DNA of 64,000 nt, taken from NCBI GenBank assembly GCA_016630905.1, contig WBMQ01000009.1, forward strand, positions 992,001 through 1,056,000, in the 5' to 3' direction. Numbering within the stretch: the first letter of the stretch is position 1; each line of letters opens with the position of its first letter. The notes under the pieces are model-generated. The model was given only the letters and a program-made list of their open reading frames with translations. It was not told the origin of the DNA and did not search any database. This DNA is from Capillidium heterosporum. Lineage: Eukaryota > Entomophthoromycota > Entomophthoromycetes > Entomophthorales > Capillidiaceae. A program made the position numbers and the translations under genes. Positions 35,983 through 46,653 of this stretch are shown piece by piece.

Positions 35983-38082
35983 ATGTCTTTACTACATTGG
36001 TCTACTAGCTGGGTATCCGCCTTTTGGAGCAACAATAGTTCAGAGCCCGACGACCCAAACCAAATCCCAACCGCAAGACCCGGAAGGAAGCTTGAGCGCC
36101 CCGCCTCTATATTCCAAGATAAGCCTTTTGAGCCTATGGATTTGAACACGACCGACATCTCAGTCAACAAGCCCAGCTTCGAGTTCAAGGACCACCCTTT
36201 GAAGCCTACAAACCTCAACTTGACTACCAGCCGACCCTTGCAGACCAACCGATGGTGGCAGAATTTGGTACTCAATCAAGGATACGGTACCATCCCTCTC
36301 TATCCCTATTTAATCCAGTGTAAGGACAGCAGCATAGTTATCAGCTACCCTGAGAAGGTGGCTACTGCCGACTACGTGATAAGTCCGTTCGTAGCCAACT
36401 GGACCATCAACTTCAACTCTACAGGAGCCCGTAAACTAAGCTCAATCGACGACTTGGGTGTAAGTATGATGTTTGGCAGTAGCGTCAAAGCCTATTTTAT
36501 TCGAGGCTGTCCCTATTTCACTATGGAGGTCAACGCAACCAACTTAAGATTCGATACCATCCACGCCATCCTTTCAGTTGTCACCAGTAGCAAGCGCACC
36601 ACCGTCAACTTCAACAACGGCCAAACCTGGGCTATATACTTGACGTCTCCAATGGCATTTACCAACACTTTGAACAGCTTAACTTTGGTAGGTGCCTATA
36701 CTGGAACTGTGCGGTTAGCTTTAGTGCCTCAACCTATCGACCAGAACTTGGCGATCTTGGACCAGTTTTCATCAACCTATCCTACCGGTGGCGATGTCGT
36801 ATACGAATTCCCGTCCGACCGCCAAGCCTACCTCCATTTCAACTTCAAGAAAAAGGGTGGAAACCTACCCCTTTTAATGCTAGCTCTACCCCACCACCTG
36901 GATTGTATAGTCAACTTATCGAAAGCCAATTTGAATGGGTACAACTGCCTGAAAGGTCCGATGACGGCAACAGTAGGTGACCAGTGGACTTTGTTAGAAG
37001 ACCTCAACACTATCCAGTGGTTCTCTCCCAACAAGGTCAAGGCGAACTTTGTCGATTTGATCAAGCAAAATATTACAGCTGATGTCAACTTGACGACCCA
37101 AGCTGAGGACCCTTACTTCCTAGGTAAACACATGGCCAAGCTGGCAAGGTTGGCCTTAATCGCTGAGTCGGTAAACATGGCCCAGACCATCCCAAGTATC
37201 CTATCTAAAATCAAAGCAATAATCGAGCCTTGGCTTAAAGGCCAAAACTCGAACAAGTTAGTCTACGACCAGACTTGGGGTGGGTTGGTAACAGTCCAAG
37301 GCATCAATGACCAGAACGCCGATTTTGGTATGGGCTACTACAACGACCACCACTTCCACTACGGGTACTTCATCTACGCAGCTGCAGTCATAGGCAAGTA
37401 TGACTTGAACTGGCTACAGGCCTACCAGGAGCCGATACTTGTCATGGTACGCGACTGCATCAACCCTAACGGAAACGATCCCTACTTCCCCAAGTTCCGC
37501 ATGAAGGATTTCTACGACGGTCATTCCTGGGCATCTGGATTGTTCGAATTTGGCGATGGTAAGAATCAAGAGTCAACTTCGGAATCAGTCAATGGTTACT
37601 ACGCCGTCTACCTCTTAGGTTTAGCTCTTAAAGACTCTACCATCTCCAATTTGGGTAATCTGATGCTGACTACTGAATTAAGGTCTAGCAAAAAGTACTG
37701 GCATATGACCGATAGTTCGATCTACCCTAGTAGCTTCAGTAACAACAAGACGGTAGGTGTACTTTGGAATACCAAGGTGGATTATGCAACTTGGTTTGGG
37801 AAGAATGTAGAGTATATCCATGGTATACAGATGCTGCCTTTTACTCCAATCTCCCATTATCTTTTGGATAGGAGCTGGGTGCAGCAGCTGTATCCTATTT
37901 TAGCAACTGGCATTTCGAGACAAGATCCACCTATAGCTGATGGATGGCGTACTTTTATTTACATGGCGAAGGCGGTATTTGATTCGCAAGGAGCTTACCA
38001 GGATTTCCAAGCTAGTCCTAAAGGTATGGACGATGGTAATACTATGACTAATACTTTGTATTGGTTCGCTACTCAACCTTAG
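35983..38082 (+). CDS. GH81 endo-1,3-beta-glucanase, left copy
   Basis: Cleaves beta-1,3-glucan, as in the Eng1/Acf2 family that acts in cell separation, wall remodelling or glucan degradation. Intronless, 699 residues. The domain begins with RPLQTNRWWQNLV (about residue 84). Family hallmarks near the catalytic site are NADFGMGYYNDHHFHYGYFI (about 443-462), KDFYDGHSWASGLFEFGDG (about 506-524) and GKNQESTSESVNGYYAVYLL (about 525-544), which holds the catalytic-type acidic residues. It ends RTFIYMAKAVFDSQGAYQDF and ATQP, then TAG. No signal peptide is evident after the ATG (MSLLHWSTSWVSAF), so it may be cytosolic like Acf2 or leave the cell by another route. The identical second copy is at 49665-51764. 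Confidence 0.93.
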   Translation: MSLLHWSTSWVSAFWSNNSSEPDDPNQIPTARPGRKLERPASIFQDKPFEPMDLNTTDISVNKPSFEFKDHPLKPTNLNLTTSRPLQTNRWWQNLVLNQGYGTIPLYPYLIQCKDSSIVISYPEKVATADYVISPFVANWTINFNSTGARKLSSIDDLGVSMMFGSSVKAYFIRGCPYFTMEVNATNLRFDTIHAILSVVTSSKRTTVNFNNGQTWAIYLTSPMAFTNTLNSLTLVGAYTGTVRLALVPQPIDQNLAILDQFSSTYPTGGDVVYEFPSDRQAYLHFNFKKKGGNLPLLMLALPHHLDCIVNLSKANLNGYNCLKGPMTATVGDQWTLLEDLNTIQWFSPNKVKANFVDLIKQNITADVNLTTQAEDPYFLGKHMAKLARLALIAESVNMAQTIPSILSKIKAIIEPWLKGQNSNKLVYDQTWGGLVTVQGINDQNADFGMGYYNDHHFHYGYFIYAAAVIGKYDLNWLQAYQEPILVMVRDCINPNGNDPYFPKFRMKDFYDGHSWASGLFEFGDGKNQESTSESVNGYYAVYLLGLALKDSTISNLGNLMLTTELRSSKKYWHMTDSSIYPSSFSNNKTVGVLWNTKVDYATWFGKNVEYIHGIQMLPFTPISHYLLDRSWVQQLYPILATGISRQDPPIADGWRTFIYMAKAVFDSQGAYQDFQASPKGMDDGNTMTNTLYWFATQP

Positions 38083-39725
38083 TTTAGGATCCTGCATTTT
38101 AGGGGGATAGTTGGATGCTGTACAAGTTGTATAAGCTAAATGGATAAAGGAGTGTAATTAAACTGATGCTCAGGTTCTTAACTTGGTTATATATGGCTAT
38201 TATGTCTATTTAAATTTGGCATTGTACTCAAAGTAGTGATTTTCAGTCTTATAAGTGAAATCTAATCTTTCAATTCAATTTAGCGATAAATGGCAATAGT
38301 TTGAACATTGCTATGTATCTTTAAGCACGAAATTCAATTGTATGAACCTATCAACTTAGCTACCTATGCCTTAAAACATACCTCGTCTTTCCTTTTATTT
38401 GGAAGTTACAGGAGTTATGCCAAAGTAAAAATGAAGCTTCCTACCCAAAGTTTTAGGAATGCTTCAAGTTTTGAAAAGTCTTTTGAATTTTGGTATTACC
38501 TATATATATCACCTGATTACATATATAGGATGCTTTGCTTTTAGGTAGAGTGGGTTATTCATCTCCAAAACTGTAAGCTGCCCTAATCTACTCGGTTTAT
38601 AGAGTAGGATTAGCATCACGTTTTTACTAAGAGTTTTAGGTATAGTGGAATGATTGACATTCATCATTCTTTTAATTTTAAAAATAAAACCATTTACGAT
38701 ATGTAAATTTGGCTTTTCATCAACCTTATAGAATACATAGTTTCATGGAAACCGATTTATATTAGTAGAAATTTTGTAAATTATCTTATTAAATGATGCA
38801 AATGGCTTAAACATATTTGTTTCGTATTTACAGAAATGGAGGTCACCAGTTATATAGAATGGTGGTTTGCTATAGTATTGTATACCTATTTAACAGAATA
38901 CTAATACTAAAGTGATTGTGTGTAATAGAGGTTACTGTTTACTATAGGAGTTCAATAGCTCACCAAATTTTCTACCCTCTACATACGTTAAGCTTTTACA
39001 TGAAAGGTCAATAAGCCTATTGAAGTTGATCTTTGGATGCTTAGTTTTAGATTATCGCTGTATATACATCCAATAGTCCAAAGGCGATATCTTAAATAGT
39101 ATTAAGCTATTGGATACTACAATACAAAAGATATAGGCCCATATTTAGCGCGTCTCAATCACTGATGAAGTTTATCGAGGTAGAGCTTTAGTTGTTGATA
39201 ATATATTTGCTTTTGCCAAAAATAAACGAATACCAATAGCCAGAGGGTTTCGATTTAAAAGCGTCGATAACCCTACAAGCGCTTATATAGTTTACATGGG
39301 TAGCCTGTAAACTTATAAGGAAAACATCAAGCTACATGCCAAGTAAGGCAACATTAGTTTTGTATTATAAAGCCTCACCCAGTTCGAGAGTGGTCTTTTG
39401 CTTAATTATACTACCGGTGCCAGTTACCAATACTTTGTAAAAGTCCACCACAAAAGTTTAATATTGACCATATTTAGCCAGTATCAATGGGATGAACTCA
39501 ATAAGTTCCAAATAAATTGTACCTTAACTAGTTGTTTTGACTGCTATATAGTATATTTAATTTGGAATTATAAGTGCATTCTCAAAGGTGAGCACTAAAA
39601 TGTAGGCATTCGTCAATCTAAAGAAGCTACGGTCGTGCGGGTTTCCAAAGATATGCATACGCTAAAATGATATCAACACTTTATTGATAAAGAAATGTAA
39701 GACTATATATATTGATTTACTTGTG
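38083..39725. other. GH81-peptide intergenic region in the left arm
   Basis: Repeated in the right arm. Small open frames here (38308-38544, 39398-39598) also occur in the right arm but carry no signal or domain. The sequence from about 38.55 kb onward has a diverged tandem relative at about 40.6-41.7 kb. Confidence 0.5.
39620..39650 (+). promoter_or_regulatory. Conserved upstream element of peptide gene 1
   Basis: AAAGAAGCTACGGTCGTGCG followed by GGTTTCCAAAG, 76 bases before the TATA box. The peptide gene at 41895 carries a closely matching copy (41706-41736), although most sequence around both has drifted. A binding site for a common regulator is likely. Confidence 0.5.
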
Positions 39726-39732
39726 TATAAAT
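39726..39732 (+). promoter_or_regulatory. TATA box of peptide gene 1
   Basis: TATAAAT, 94 bases upstream of the ATG. Spacing is nearly the same in the other peptide genes (84-94 bases). Confidence 0.55.
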
Positions 39733-39819
39733 ACCGACCTAAAGGCTCGGGTTTCCAACATAGCAACAGATCAAAACGCAACACTCATAAAAAATCCAAT
39801 CCAACTAAAATAATATAAG

Positions 39820-40101
39820 ATGAACAGCATGCTAAAGTTGGCCATATTACTATCCAGTCTTATTTACGTACTATCCTTACCACCCCAATTTCCTGCTTTA
39901 AGCCTACCTGATACCTCCTACTTCAATGAGCTTTTCAAAAACATTGGGAAGCCCAGTACCCTCGACATTAAAGATTTGAATGGAGATCAACTTCAAGCAT
40001 TTGATACCAACCAAGATAAGGGCAAGGGTGACAAAAGTAACGATGATGAAGCGAATGGTGAAGGAACTCGGTTCTTTAGACCTTATCGCGGCATTCATTA
40101 A
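39820..40101 (+). CDS. Secreted peptide precursor 1 (FFRPYRGIH type)
   Basis: 93 residues, no intron, no cysteine. It starts with a signal peptide, MNSMLKLAILLSSLIYVLSL, then PP. A pro-region follows (SYFNELFKNIGKPSTLDIKD and so on), then a polar linker (DKGKGDKSNDDEANGEGTR). The protein ends with FFRPYRGIH directly before TAA. The last nine residues are the best conserved part among the four family members in the window, which suggests that this C-terminal peptide is the mature product. An Arg stands just before FF, as a possible processing site. Downstream of GH81 in the left arm; the repeat ends inside this gene at 40027. No known pheromone, toxin or effector family was recognised. Confidence 0.75.
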   Translation: MNSMLKLAILLSSLIYVLSLPPQFPALSLPDTSYFNELFKNIGKPSTLDIKDLNGDQLQAFDTNQDKGKGDKSNDDEANGEGTRFFRPYRGIH

Positions 40102-41705
40102 ATTTTTTTGATTTCAACAATCTACAAGAGTAGCTATAAATTTCTAATGATCAAAGCTGTTAATAAAGCTAATGGATCTCTCTTTTTAGGCCTTTTACAC
40201 TAACATCAGTTTTCTAAATACCATTATTATATAGTCGCTACTTTACTTCAAGCTAGAGCGTATTTATAATATTTGTATATAAACATGGAAGCATATGATT
40301 ATAGATGCGGCTAATCACCATCTCCCTTACTACAAAAAAAGCTTCTCCATCGTAGGCGGCGGTAAAATTGTGTCACAATCCTTGCCCTCATATGCAAATC
40401 AGCTTTAAAAAATCAATATTGAGATCCCTTCAACTTTGATGATCGGCAAAGGTATCGAACATTTAGCCATCTCTACTTCCAAATTGAACTTCCGTATTTC
40501 TTTCCCTTGCTATTCAAAAACTGCGGTATTTATGCCAAATATTGTCGAAACCGCCTACCCAAATTCCAAGGATTTCTCGACTCTTGGAGGATCATTCGAC
40601 TTCGTCTGCCTCCTACAAATATACGAAGATCCTCTAGTTCCATAGGTGTAGAATTCTTAGCTTTATACCGAATACACCATCCATTTTGAAAATTGCAAGG
40701 TATCCTAATCCATTCCGGTTTATAGATCAGACTATTATCAATTTTTTTAGTACAGGAGCTAGGTAGAATAGAACGGTTAAAGTTCATACCTTCTAATCCG
40801 ATACAAGATAGCTAAAGCATTTAGATATAGGATATAAATCTAACTTAATATCGATTTACTAAATACTTGGTTTGTAAAGAACGGTTCGGATGAAAGGAAT
40901 AGTTTGTTATAGAACCTTTGTGGTTGTTTAGTGTAGCTTAATGGTGTTTATAAATGCTAGATTGATAGCGTAATATCCCAAATAGTACCATAGACGAGAT
41001 AGCTCGCATTGAAATTATTTGATTAAAACCGAGTTGATAAATTAGACTTGCCAGTTTATTTGATCCATAGGCTTTTATTGGGTAAAAATACTGTGGTACT
41101 TGTTTCAAAATATATCTAGTACTCTAAGAGATATGCAGTTCAAATGCACTATATGAATTAGATAGCTCACTAACTTTTTTAATCTTTACATATATTAAAC
41201 TTCTACATGACAGTTCAATAAAACTATTAAATCTCACTTTTAAACACTTGATTTTTTGATTTGAAGTACTTTATATCAAATCAACCAAAAGTAACTTCAT
41301 ATATATAACCAAGCTTTTGAGCATTTTAACACCAAGCTTCTAGGCTCACATTTAGAACACACCGACAACTAATGAAGTTTACCGAGGTATAATTCCAGTT
41401 TGAAACCATATGTTGAATTCTATCCAGAAATATCTCAGCACCATTAACTAGAGGGTTTCAATTTACAGCTTCGGTAGCGCTACAAATGCTTAATTCAGTT
41501 AAGCTGGTAAATTGCAAGCCTATAAGAAAAGTATAGTGCGAGATGCCATGTAAAAGGGCAATGGTTAATGAGTTGGAAAGTCCTACTCAGCTTGAGAGTA
41601 GCTTTTTTGCTTGATTAGTTAAGGTACTTAAACCAATGTTTGGTAAAACAGTCACCGCAAATTTTATAATTCTACAGCCTATAGAATATAGATATTCGGT
41701 AACGT
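40102..41705. other. Spacer region, diverged tandem copy of the 38.5-39.6 kb sequence
   Basis: Blocks near 40690-40800, 41160-41230 and 41440-41640 match blocks near 38570-38670, 38950-39020 and 39230-39410 in the same order. An example is AGAGGGTTTC with its flanks, at about 41451 and 39240. No protein is readable here. The region links peptide genes 1 and 3 as products of an old tandem duplication. Confidence 0.5.
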
Positions 41706-41736
41706 AAAGAAGCTACCGATGTGCGGTTTTCCAAGA
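41706..41736 (+). promoter_or_regulatory. Conserved upstream element of peptide gene 3
   Basis: AAAGAAGCTACCGATGTGCG followed by GTTTTCCAAGA. It matches 39620-39650 with only a few differences and lies at a similar distance from the TATA box. Confidence 0.5.
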
Positions 41737-41810
41737 AACATTCTACAATTTTAAAAGCGATGCCCATACTCTATTAACAAAAACCAAATACTACATATAT
41801 ATATTTCAGG

Positions 41811-41817
41811 TATAAAT
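41811..41817 (+). promoter_or_regulatory. TATA box of peptide gene 3
   Basis: TATAAAT in the context GTATAAATACC, identical in its first ten bases to the box of peptide gene 1, 84 bases before the ATG. Confidence 0.55.
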
Positions 41818-41894
41818 ACCAATCCAAAGTCCCAGTTTATAAAGCAACAGCTTCTTCCAAACTCAATACCTCTAATTAATCTTAACCAACTCCA

Positions 41895-42164
41895 ATGAAT
41901 GCCCTGCTAAAGTTGACGCTACTATCTATCCTTACCTATGTACACGGCCTACCAACTAGAGAACCTTTGGCGCACCTACCCAACAAATCCAACCTCAACA
42001 ACCCCTACCTCGACACCTTGAAATCCAACTTTATGGATTTGAAGAGCCTGGGTGGCAACAAGCATCAAACTCCTAATAAGGGCAAGGATAGCAACAAGGG
42101 TAACGATGATAGAAAGAATGAAGAAAATATCCAATTCTTTTCACCTTACCGTGGCATATACTAA
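41895..42164 (+). CDS. Secreted peptide precursor 3 (FFSPYRGIY type)
   Basis: 89 residues, intronless, cysteine-free. The signal peptide MNALLKLTLLSILTYVHG is followed by LPT, as in precursor 1 (LSLPP). The pro-region contains NPYLDTLKSNFMDLKSL, related to the NLDTLTNNLKDL of precursor 4. A polar linker (NKGKDSNKGNDDRKNEENIQ) leads to the terminal FFSPYRGIY and TAA. Here the residue before FF is Gln, not Arg, so a simple tribasic or dibasic cleavage just before FF is not conserved. The N-terminal two thirds have drifted strongly from precursor 1, while the last nine residues differ at only two positions. This pattern points to selection on the C-terminal peptide. Confidence 0.75.
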   Translation: MNALLKLTLLSILTYVHGLPTREPLAHLPNKSNLNNPYLDTLKSNFMDLKSLGGNKHQTPNKGKDSNKGNDDRKNEENIQFFSPYRGIY

Positions 42165-42735
42165 TTTTTTGAAATTCCAACTACATGTAGTCGTGTATAT
42201 GTACTTGCTGGTGATGAAAAAATAATTAATAAAGCTAGTGTATCCGTTTTTTACTTTGTATACTATATTTCTATAAATAAGCTGCATGTGTAGGTAGAAA
42301 ATCTAGAGCGTATTTCCTTTACAATCCCACATTTTTTTATTTGATCAATAAAGTCCGCCCCTGTTAACCTACAAAATCCACCAAAGTAAAATAGCTTTTC
42401 CGAACGTTTATAAAGTCTTTCGGTATCTATGGGAAAGGCTATACCGGATGCGCCCTCATGTATACACTATCCTAGACATCAGTCGAGACATATAATATAT
42501 TATACCAGGGTGAAGTGAAGCATTTATTGAACAGTAATAATACTATACAAGTCATTCATAGATGACCAATTATTTATAGTTTGCAATTACCGCTCAAAAT
42601 ACTTTTGTCTACGTCTCCCATACTAAAATTGCGGGTTTGTAATGCATTGCATCTAAAGTATTGAAAGATTTGGGTTGGTATCCATAAATATGGCACCTAC
42701 CTTATCTTAAAAAACTATATATTCCAAAAATTTAG
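42165..42735. other. Intergenic stretch between peptide genes 3 and 4
   Basis: No gene is seen. A partial match to the upstream element core (TTGCGGGTTT, about 42629) occurs about 105 bases before the TATA box of peptide gene 4. Confidence 0.35.
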
Positions 42736-42742
42736 TATAAAT
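42736..42742 (+). promoter_or_regulatory. TATA box of peptide gene 4
   Basis: TATAAAT in the context GTATAAATTA, 94 bases before the ATG, the same distance as in peptide gene 1. Confidence 0.5.
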
Positions 42743-42829
42743 TAAATAGAGACCACAACCTTGACTTATAAAACTCTATTCCCAATCCAACCTCCATACT
42801 TCCACACCGCAAAACTTTTCAACTTTACG

Positions 42830-43117
42830 ATGCAAGTCTTCCAGCTAGCCACATTAACCACTTTAATCAACTTGGCTGTAGCCATCTTCCTACCCAACAA
42901 CTCCAACTTGAAGGGGTTGGTTAATGACGATAAACTACAGATGCTCAATCCTAACTTGGATACTTTAACCAACAACTTGAAGGATTTAGCTAACATCAAC
43001 CTCATCAAGGATTCCCTTTTCAACTCCAACAGTAATCCTGGAAAGGACAACGGCGGTAAGGATGGTAAAGGTAAGGGTGAAGAGCAGTTCTTCAACCCGT
43101 ACCGTGGTATCCATTAA
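42830..43117 (+). CDS. Secreted peptide precursor 4 (FFNPYRGIH type)
   Basis: 95 residues from the first ATG, intronless, cysteine-free. The signal peptide MQVFQLATLTTLINLAVAIF is followed by LPNN. The pro-region has two NL-type repeats (PNLDTLTNNLKDLANINLIK). The linker is Gly/Lys-rich (NPGKDNGGKDGKGKGEEQ). The end is FFNPYRGIH and TAA. The sequence is the most diverged of the four outside the signal peptide and the last nine residues. The frame is open for 23 codons upstream of the ATG, but no earlier ATG exists. Same strand and spacing pattern as genes 1 and 3. Confidence 0.72.
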   Translation: MQVFQLATLTTLINLAVAIFLPNNSNLKGLVNDDKLQMLNPNLDTLTNNLKDLANINLIKDSLFNSNSNPGKDNGGKDGKGKGEEQFFNPYRGIH

Positions 43118-44704
43118 ATGTTTTTAATATGTGTTAAAACCACTCTAATTCTAATAAATAACTAATAAAAGCTTTCCTATTCGTTTAAATTTACAATGGT
43201 TTATTTTATCCAACATATATGAACTTAGTAATTCGTAATTATATACTAGTTGATTTACAGGCCATTCTTTTTAGAAGCATTGGTAAATCAGTATCGATTA
43301 ATATACCTTTGGATTGACCTAATATATATAATAAAGAGATGAACGATGCTAAAATAAATGTCCAAACCTACTTGATCTATAAAATATATAATTTTTTTAC
43401 CAGCAAAATATTTTTGGTTTTTGATAGAGCCCATATTTATCTAATATAGTATGTATAAGCATATATTGAATTTCCAATCGAATAGCTATCGAGTCCAAAT
43501 AATATATTCTTTCGTATTCCTATCGCTCAAAGCCAACACACAACTTCATTAGATGAAAATTAAAAAGCTGATGAATATTTTCACATCAAGAGCCAGCTCA
43601 AGCTTTCACTCAAAAGTTCAATTCCAATCAGTTCCTCAGCAAAGGTACTCAAAGTAAGGAGTCAATAGACATTTCAAGTAATACCAAGGTGAATTTGTAT
43701 TTCATTTTTGAGGGCGTGTTGATACCTTTATAAAATCTAGAACTTTTGAGTTGAGCTTATAGGAACAATAGTCGCAGTCTCAGTTTTAAATCAACATCTG
43801 AACCCTTGAAGCTTGGATACCTAAATAATGTATTATCTTTAAATAGCGATAAATGTAATGTAGTAATATATGTACGGTATATCAGTAAAACTGAGTTTTT
43901 TTTGGAGCTAAAATCTTAGAATGAACAGCTTGCTATAAACTGCGAGTTAATATATACTGCATATACTGCTACTAAGCCAAAGGGATTCGATATCTATAAC
44001 TCAAAGCCTCTTGAACCTTTTCCCGACCTTAAAGCACTTGATTCGACTGACAATTATTGGAAACTTCCTAGCATCTAGCTTGAAGCAGGGTCTGATATTA
44101 AAAGACTAGAAGTTAACTTGTAGTGATCTTTCAAAGGATATAAACCATTAGCTATCTTTGGACAATACCATTAACATCATTGATCCACACAAGGTGAGTA
44201 GTACAGTGGATTTCTTTACCAACCATTTATAAAAGTCGCAATACCATCGCTTAATTTAAAGTGACTACATGTCTAATGTAATGAAGACTCGAGAAGTCTA
44301 ACTAGGTTTAGTAATGGTATTAAATAGTGATATATATTTCGGCTCTGGTTTATCAATATCAATTCATTATAATTATAAAAACAAGGACATTTACAATACA
44401 GGAAACGATTGGCATATGCCTTGTGTAGATACCAGAATCAAATAAAGGCTGTTAAGACGATAAAATCCTTAAGCTATAGTGTGATTGTGCGCAGTATTCA
44501 ACTTTGTCTAAGAAATATACTAGGTATAATGTTCCAAAAATAATCTACAGGTGATAGAATAGGCTAAATTCCTTTTTTGGTTTTAATTATGATGCATATC
44601 GATAGGGCCTATACAGAAAAGCAGCATAAATAGAGGTAGTAGACTCATTTTTCAAAATTCAAAGTACAAAAAGCCGCATACAGTTGAAAATAAAGGCTGA
44701 AGTG
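43118..44704. other. Spacer region with LRR-like coding remnants
   Basis: Near 43980-44130 one frame reads KGFDIYNSKPLEPFPDLKAL, then DSTDNYWKLPSI, a TAG, LEAGSDIKRLEVNL, a TAG and a TGA. It looks like a leucine-rich repeat relic similar in style to the F-box gene at 18 kb. A short start-like piece stands at 43554 (MKIKKLMNIFTSRASSSFHS). The two were not linked with confidence. The rest is AT-rich upstream sequence of the P450 gene. Confidence 0.3.
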
Positions 44705-46653
44705 ATGAAGGAACTACCACTATCGACAACCAGTATCGCTATTTTAATAGCCATAGTACTGATGCTGATTGCTGTAAAGAAGGTACCGGCTTGAGTTTAA
44801 AGAACGCTCCACTAACTCCTACGGTAGATAATCTACAACTTATACGAAAGTCCGTTGAAAGATGTACCCGGCTCTCTACTATCTCGAATACTCCCCTACG
44901 ACATCCACTTCTCTAAATTGGACGGCACGCACCCCTTTCTCATACATAAGTACCATCAAAGGTACGGACCGATAGTATATATAGGTAGCTCCAACCTAAA
45001 TGCATAGTTTTTAACAATTTTAGAGCCAAACTGCGTATCCTTCGCTACGGGAGAAGCGGCCAAAGAAATCTACGCGACCTACGCCTACACCAAATCTACT
45101 GAGTATGACGCTTTGGCGTTTTGGAAGGGCAACATATTTAGCATGACGTAGGTTTTTAGATGCATGTATTTTCTGACATTTTTACAGGGATGTGAATCAA
45201 CATCAAACAAGGGTAACTACTTAAATACTCTTAAATTTGTACTAAAATTCTATTAGAAAAGAACTATGGTGCCATCATTCAGCCCCAAGGCCATTGAAGG
45301 TATTGAAGAGACGATTGTCGAACATGGTATGGGAAAGCTCTGTCAGAAGTTGGATGAAAAATTAGAGAGAGGGGAATCAATCGATCTTATTAGATACTTA
45401 CATTCCATGGCCTACGTATCACTTTTATCATCGACAACAACTAACTATCGATACTTCTAGGATGTAATTGGTAAAGTAGCGTTCGGGACTTCATTTGGTA
45501 TGTTGGATAACATAGATATCCGGCATCCTATACTCAAGTGGGTTGATGACTTTTTGATTGGGGTCATGATGGTAAACTTAGCAGCTGTTGTACTTGGATA
45601 TTAACCTATCTCAATAGAGGATCCTATTCCCCTTCTTGAATAGATTTACCGATCCAGCTCGAAGAAATTTGAAAAAGGTAACCAATTTGACAAGCAATTT
45701 TTATTTTAATGTAGTGATGTAGTTTGCGATCGAAGCTATAAAGAATGCCCAAAAATCCGATGTCCATGACACTATATTGAGTTTACTTATGGATGCTATC
45801 GATCCCAAGACGGGCCAGAAGTTGACTCATGAAGAACTTGCTGAAGAATCTATCATTCAAATGTTATTTCACCGCTTTACCTTAATTTAACTAACTTTTA
45901 TTTTCAGTGTCGCTGGTACTGATACTACATCCAATACCTTAACATGGTAACCAATATTTTATAAGAAATATCCTTAAACGGTACGTTTTTAGGATTTTCA
46001 TCATGTTGATGAAGCATCCCAAAATTTACTTAAAATTGACAACTGAACTCAAAAGTGCATTCTCGACCAACAACATCACTTTCTCCAAATGCAAACAGCT
46101 ACCCTATCTCAACGCTGTTATCTACGAAACTATGCGACTAATGCCAGTTACTGGTGAGCATCTGGTTCGAGTAACTCCTAAAGGAGGCCGAACCATATGT
46201 GGCTATTTTATGCCAGAAGGGGTAAGTAGTTAAGAGTAATGTATCTAAAAATTGGTAAACTTTTAGACTATAGTAGGCGTAAGTATCTACTCTCTTCACA
46301 ACTCTGAAATCAACTTCAAAGATGCTGACAAGTTCTTACCAGAGCGGTGGTTGATTGAAGTGGATGGAAAATTAACTTTTTCAACTGAGGTTGCTAATGA
46401 TAACTTTTTACCTTTTTTAATGGGACCTAGAGCTTGTATGGGAAGGCAGTAAGTTTATATTAGTTATATTATTGCTAATACAATTTTATTGCGCTTTAGT
46501 TTGGCTTGGATGGAACTTTACCTGACGGTTGCTTTCCTAGTTAAGCAGTATAGCTTCCAACCGGTAGATGGAGATCTCAATGTAGGGGTGAAATCCTACG
46601 TTGTCATCAAACCTAAAGCTGAGAATTTGTTCGTCAATATTAGTAAGGCGTAG
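44705..46653 (+). CDS. Cytochrome P450 monooxygenase
   Basis: Membrane-anchored haem monooxygenase; substrate unknown. Twelve exons: join(44705..44782, 44828..44984, 45024..45147, 45188..45212, 45257..45415, 45461..45571, 45618..45677, 45723..45862, 45908..45946, 45993..46221, 46267..46448, 46500..46653), 485 residues, normal family length. The N-terminal anchor is TSIAILIAIVLMLIAVKK. The C-helix region reads DVNQHQTRKRTMVPSFSPKA, the I-helix oxygen motif AGTDTTSNTLTW, the ExxR motif ETMRL, and the PERF-type motif PERW. The haem loop FLPFLMGPRACMGRH holds the ligand Cys. Introns are 39-51 nt and exons are as short as 25 nt. All motifs are intact, so the enzyme should be active. It lies in the spacer of the inverted repeat beside the peptide genes. 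Stop is TAG. Confidence 0.93.

Larger units (their letters stand above)
35931..40027. repeat. Left arm of a 4.1-kb inverted repeat
   Basis: Every position x from about 35931 to 40027 pairs with position 87747 - x on the other strand (47720-51816). Only a handful of differences were noticed: in the GH81 leader near 35933, 35947 and 35967, and one near 38874. The two GH81 proteins are identical. The outer end of the arm lies at the TATA box of GH81; the inner end lies inside the peptide gene, just before its last 25 codons. Confidence 0.93.

Noticed and set aside
39820-43117. Assignment of the peptides to known fungal pheromones or insect FxPRL-type peptides
   Set aside because: Only a superficial likeness in FF.P; no amidation signal, no repeated units and no matching conserved core.
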